Origin: Pisolithus tinctorius
Lineage: Eukaryota; Basidiomycota; Agaricomycetes; Boletales; Pisolithaceae
DNA length: 64,000 bases
Assembly: GCA_024663395.1 (NCBI GenBank)
Contig: JANFAH010000017.1
Coordinates: forward strand, 992,001 to 1,056,000
Direction of reading: 5' to 3'
Below are positions 59,320 to 64,000 of the stretch, piece after piece. The notes below the pieces were generated by a model. It searched no databases. It saw only the letters and a list, made by a program, of their open reading frames with translations, and was not told the origin of the DNA. The first letter of the stretch is position 1. Each line of letters starts with the position of its first letter. The translations under genes and the position numbers were made by a program.

Positions 59320-60415
59320 CGAAATGCCACTGTGCAGAGGCAGCACCTGAAACTCTCAACAGTCAAAAATCAGTGCTCTCCGTCTCCCTTACAACTTGCC
59401 AGGCTGCAACTGTTGGTTCAAAAACCAGTCAGGGCTCACTCAGCACAAGCACAGCCATCTGCGCAAGGTCAACCACTTTCGAAGGTCTCCCAGTTATTGC
59501 AAACAGGACCATGGTTTAAATGCCATACCCCCAGTAGCCAAACACATTGTAGATCATGATGGTGGTCCACATGACTTCAACCACAGCACAACATTGGATC
59601 AAGAACTGGATGGAATGATCATAAATTTTGTTGGTCCTGGCAACAAGGTTTACTGTAATTATCATGCGGGTCTTAACAGTAAGCCTACATATACATGATT
59701 CTGCCTCTACTCATACATTTTATTACAGCACAAAGATGTGACTCCCAGGGCCATTTTCTAACAGATGATGCTCCACCGCCGCTTCATGTACAGGGATTGC
59801 CAGATGATTGGGCTCTGTACCACAGTCGAATAGAATTCGAACTTGCTGAGTTTCTTTTTAAATGTGCAGAAATGCCAGTGAACCAAATTGACACATTGCT
59901 TGAAATCTGGGCTGCATCATTGCTCGAGTTAGGTGGCAACCCACTATTTACCAACCACATGGATCTCTATCATGTAATAGACAGCATGCCTGTTGGTGCA
60001 GTCAAGTGGGAAAACTTCAAAATCACTTACAAGCACAAGGGGGATGGACAGGATGAAGTGATCAAACTGGGTGGTCCAGGTGGTCAGGATGGTCAAGATG
60101 GCCAAGATGAACCTGAGGCCCCTTGGATGTTTGACATCTATGATGTATGGTATTGAGACCCCCATCAAGTTATCCACAACCTCCTCAGACGTGCTGACAT
60201 TAAGGATGAAATGGACTTCATACCATACTGGGAGTTTGATGCCACAAGTGACCAGAGGTGTTGGGAGGATTTTATGTCAGGTGACTGGGCCTGGGACGAA
60301 GCAGTATGTACTAGGTTTGTCTTGATGTAGGTCCTACTAACCTTGTACATCTAGGACAAGATTATCAGCGATAACCCATCAGTAGGCAGAGCAACATTGG
60401 TTCCCATCATCCTTG

Positions 60416-60420
60416 GCAGT
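60416..60420 (+). repeat. 5-bp target duplication GCAGT, left copy
   Basis: GCAGT directly precedes TGTCATGACC; the same five bases follow the LTR at 63121-63125. Removal of one copy plus the LTR joins the transposase frame. Confidence 0.9.
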
Positions 60421-63120
60421 TGTCATGACCATGACACCAGTGTAAGCCCCTAACACCTACTCCGCCCTCCTCCGACATGTTCCCACGCTTCTCCACCCAC
60501 TTCTGACATGTTCCCGCGCTTCTCCGCTGTGAGTCAAAGTGTGGAAAGCTGGTGTAAACCAAACAAATCCAACACCAAAGACAAATACAAGCGAGTGGTG
60601 GTGTGCCTCCGTGGAACCTGGAGTGCAGAAACCTAAGAGGGGGAAACTTCAATGGCAGGGTGCTCCTAGCGCAAGTCAACGACAAGTTACGCAGGAGTAG
60701 ATGAATGGATGATGACTGAGGAGGGGATGCTGAACAGAGTGAAGGTGTTCAGCCAAAAGGACTTCTTGGAATAATGGACTTCGATAAAATGTGCTCCTGG
60801 CGCAAGTCGTTGACGAGTTACACAGGAGTGGAGGGATGACTAAGACTGCTGACTAAGAGGAAGCTTCAGATGAATGATGGAGGCAGATAGACTCTTCTGA
60901 ATGAGCCTCAACTACCAAGTATACGAATGATGACAGGTAGACCCCTTCGTGGAGCCTCAACTGTTGATGATGAGATAGGCACTGGACTGACTGCTGGACT
61001 GCTTCTGAATTGCTTCTTGATTGATTGTGGGTAGCTAAGTACATGGGGGTTTATATACTGAGGGGGGAGCACAGCTTGTGACAAACAAGGCACAAACACT
61101 TGGTAAGTAATGAGTAAGGACTGAGTAATCATGGTGAGTAAGCGAGAAATGATAAGTAAGCAAGCAAAGAGGATTGGTAAGTATTGGCAGTGAATGAGTC
61201 AAGGAGAGTCAAAATATCACAAAATGAGTCAAATAGAATCAGAAACTGAGTAAGCGCACTGATATCACATTAGGGGGTGGCGATGCAAGTTAGATCTCAG
61301 TGGAGACATCTCTAGATCCAAAGACGGCATGACAGATGGATGGTGTTTCCAGATAGGGAAGTATTAACTCCAGAATTGAAGGGCATGAGTCAGGTGTCAA
61401 AGGGGGCTAGGGCATTGGGGGTCTGTGGGGCAATGAGAGCATATGCGATCGCATCTCCCACCCTTCCATCCTCTCAGCGAAGTTAACAAAAACTTCATGA
61501 ACGGGGCTCTGATGGAGGAGGAGGAGAAGGGGGAACATCTTCTGCTGGATCTTGCAGTAAGAAGGCAAGATGCATGTCATACTTGTCATGAATGCGATCA
61601 GGGAGGCTGGAGGACAGTAGATTATACTGCAGCTGTCGCAATGCGGGAAGAATGATGGACGAGACTGGAATAAAGACGGTGCAAGGAGCAGGGAGGAACG
61701 ATCCATATGCTTCATCAACCGGGGGGACTGAAACGACCACATAAGACCTTTCTAACCGAGTGACAGACCTGAGGCAACCAAAGAACGTCCTTCTGGAAGT
61801 CATACTGACAAGGAGAACACGCTGACCAAGCTGCATGGGATGAGATGGGGCTGACAACGATGGGATGAACCAGGGGGCTTCAGGATGGAAGCTGGTGGGA
61901 ATGCCTGGCAGATATACGTAGCCACTGTCTCTGGCAAATGAGACAAGTGAGATGATTGACGAAGAGGCAGCCATGATTGATGGACTTAGTGAAATGAGCG
62001 TCTGATGGATGGAGTGCTGTAGAAACATGCAGGGTGCGAGGATCCTCTCCAAATTTGGAAGGAAGAATCATGGGGCTGAGCACTTTAAGCGAGCATGGGA
62101 ATGGAGTCGATATCTTTGGAACTGGTGGAGATACGACGAAAACCAGAATGCCGTACACGGGCACTAAAAACCTTTAATGCGCGCTTAACTCGCTTCCTCT
62201 TTTCTCTTTAGCACTGACGACTCATTCTTGTGCGAAGGACGACTGTTCACATCCAACAGTCTTTCTTCACATGAGGCCTTTAGTCTTCATCTGCATGCCT
62301 GGGCATTGTGCACAACTCGTTGATGAGTTAGGCAGAGTCAGCTGTAACCATGTCCACAACACCTTTGGTGTGTGACACCGCCCTCCTCCAATGTGTTCCT
62401 GTGCTCCTCCGACCCTCCTGACACATCTCCACACCTCTCTGAGGTCCCCTGTCCATGTTCTGACCAACTCTGCTCAACTCCGCCCTAAGGTTGGTCATGT
62501 GGGCTGTCAGACTTGCAGCCCTGCATTCTAGATAGGGTTCCACCCCTGTGTCGGTTTTCTCCATTCTTCTGCTCCTTTGGTATTTACCCTCTTTTCCTCG
62601 TTGTAGTAGTTTCCTTGTCTCAGTTAAGGTCCCCATCGTCCCTACCCTCTATCCCTTGTGTCGGAAGGACTCTAACCCACTATACACTTATTGGTTTACA
62701 TTCCATACTGCACTGCCCTTGACCTATATCGTATATAAGGCCACATAGTACTCTGATGTAATCAATACGAATATCGAATAAAGTCCCCACCTTCGACTCC
62801 CTCTCAGTCCCCTCCAGAGTTTCATCTCCACTTCCTCTGAGTCCGCTCCACCTCTGAAATATGAGGGCTGAGCTCGCGCAAGGGGGCAGCGCACTAGCTG
62901 AACCCAACGCCCTCTCATCCAACCTCCGACCTCTGACCTCTGGCCCTGACTCCGACCTCAGCCTCCAAAACTTCCCTTCATACCCCTCCGCTCACTGTTC
63001 GTCGAATATCTCGCCACCCAGTGGTCGGATTCGCTTCGGACTTTGACCACTGTACTCCGCAGCCCAACCCGCTCCAACTCCGCCCTAAGAAGGAGCCAGG
63101 GGTGTTGTCCGACTTTGACA
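60421..63120 (+). repeat. Solo LTR, family A, copy 2 (itself interrupted)
   Basis: It starts TGTCATGACC and ends CCGACTTTGACA, as the LTR at 2099-2739 does (TGTCATAACC ... CGGACTTGACA). About 850 bp remain after subtracting the nested 1850-bp insertion. A TATATAAG box is at 62732-62739. There is no internal retrotransposon sequence, so it is a solo LTR left by recombination. Confidence 0.9.
60528..62377 (-). repeat. Solo-LTR-like insertion, family B, copy 2 (1850 bp, inverted)
   Basis: This inverted copy of 31970-33819 has the same length, with CCGC on both sides (60524-60527 and 62378-62381). In its own orientation it starts TGTCACACACC and ends TTTGACTCACA. It is nested in the LTR-A copy, so it is the last event at this site. 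Identity to copy 1 is high by eye (roughly 90%). Confidence 0.85.
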
Positions 63121-63125
63121 GCAGT
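63121..63125 (+). repeat. 5-bp target duplication GCAGT, right copy
   Basis: Partner of 60416-60420; the Plavaka frame resumes here. Confidence 0.9.
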
Positions 63126-64000
63126 GACAAGACCACTGTTTCTGTTGCAACTGGGCAAATGGATTACTACCCACTCTATCTTTCCATTGGAAATGTGTGC
63201 AACACTGCTTGTCATGCACACTGCGATGCAGTAGTGCTCATTGGATTTCTTGCAATGCCAAAGAATAAGCACTTCAAATTCTATTACTTTGTACCACTGC
63301 TGATAGCCCGATATCGACTAGGGAGCATGCTAATACACAAGTGTTCCGTAAATTCAAGAAGCAGCTCTTTCATTCATCGCTGGCACATGTTCTTTGGTCA
63401 CTTGGTCCTGCAATGACAGCTCCAGAAACAGTACTATTCAGCGATCAGTACTACTGACGTGTCATCTATGCGCTCGCAGCTTACATAGCTGACTATGAAG
63501 AGCAGGTCCTCTTGTCATGCATTGTGCATAAATGGTGTCCAAAATGTCTCGCACATCAGGAGAATCTTGACAAAGATGCACTCTGGCATCACCACAAGCA
63601 CACTGAATTGATCATCAGGGAGTTGGGCCCTCTGACACTTTGGGATGAGTATGGCATTGATGGAGATATAGTGGTATGTACAATATACTGCTTTCTTTTT
63701 TCATGACTGATCGAGGACAGCCATTTACAAGCAGGTTTCCATGTGCACACATCCAGAGAATGCTTTCGCTGGACATTCTCCATCAACTCATCAAGGGTGG
63801 ATTCAAAGATGATCTGGTTGACTGGGTGGAAAGGTATCTCACACATACTCATGGAAGGAGTGCTGCAGAAAAAATACTGGATGATATTGATCGAAGGTGT
63901 GTTGCCTGACCTCTGTCATTGTGCACTGACTGACCTCATTGAATTCCAGGATTGCAGCTATTGCCCCATTCACTGGGCTGTGACATTTCCCTCAAGGCCG

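Larger units (their letters stand above)
55153..64000. mobile_element. Plavaka-type DNA transposon (left part)
   Basis: The element apparently starts where LTR similarity ends. It holds an AT-rich left end, a minus-strand partner gene (55603-58245) and a plus-strand Plavaka transposase cut by the window end. Its right terminus is not visible, so the left terminus (about 55153) rests only on loss of LTR similarity. Confidence 0.6.
59320..64000 (+). pseudogene. Plavaka family transposase, interrupted by a nested LTR and cut by window end
   Basis: The N-terminus has a C2H2 finger (PGCNCWFKNQSGLTQHKHSH, about 59397-59456) and a spacer. A second exon after an intron near 59690-59725 reads RCDSQGHFLTDDAPPPLH, then WALYHSRIEFELAEFLF, DTLLEIWAASLLELGG and DLYHVIDSMPVG. 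It continues through KDEMDFIPYWEFD and FMSGDWAWDEA to VPIILGS, where an LTR is inserted at 60421. After it, DKTTVSVATGQMDYYPLYLS resumes at 63126, followed by NTACHAHCDAVVLIGFLAMP, YIADYEEQVLLSCIVHKWCP (about 63490-63545), DEYGIDGDIV, and DILHQLIKGGFKDDLVDWVE near 63770. These blocks match the Plavaka family of basidiomycete cut-and-paste transposases. In-frame TGA at about 60154-60156 and near 63980, and a frameshift region at 63260-63480, make it a pseudogene. Confidence 0.82.

Overview
The window is a transposon-nested stretch of an Agaricomycete-type (mushroom-forming basidiomycete) genome. The evidence is chromodomain Ty3/gypsy retrotransposons, KDZ and Plavaka DNA transposases, a TET/JBP-like dioxygenase carried by a KDZ element (a combination known from basidiomycetes), and many short GT-AG introns. 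I see no host housekeeping gene, rRNA, tRNA or CRISPR array. Almost everything is mobile DNA in different states of decay.

Layout. 1-2739: 3' part of a gypsy element (gypsy A): end of pol with chromodomain, an intact antisense two-exon zinc-cluster gene, and a 641-bp LTR. 2740-9400: relic of a third large DNA element (gene fragments, a Pro-rich gene, a zinc-cluster/coiled-coil gene, subterminal-type repeats). 9400-11336: mostly unrecognised. 11346-25774: a well-delimited 14.4-kb KDZ transposon with inverted ends of about 88% identity and a 9-bp candidate target duplication. Minus-strand cargo is an accessory gene, a KDZ transposase with a CxC2-type zinc domain, and a TET/JBP-type 2OG-Fe(II) dioxygenase. 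On the plus strand it has a zinc-finger protein whose first 17 residues after the initiator copy the histone H3 tail. 26303-55152: a decayed gypsy element (gypsy B) interrupted by a 473-bp LTR-like insertion in gag (28495-28967), a 1.85-kb solo-LTR-like insertion in pol (31970-33819), and a complete 16.4-kb KDZ element (38433-54838). 55153 to the end: a Plavaka element that cut the 3' LTR of gypsy B, with a divergent partner gene and a transposase split by a gypsy A-type LTR, itself split by a second 1.85-kb LTR copy.

How it works together. The KDZ element at 11.3-25.8 kb looks like a transposon that brings its own chromatin toolkit: a transposase, an enzyme family that oxidises methylated bases, and a protein presenting an H3-like tail with K4-, K9- and K27-like sites. 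The surrounding retroelement shows the opposite force: most of its stop codons are TGA where the family has arginine, as expected from decay of methylated CGA codons. The H3-tail protein together with TET/JBP in one mobile unit is the most promising undescribed system here. All exon boundaries were read by eye and are approximate unless stated.
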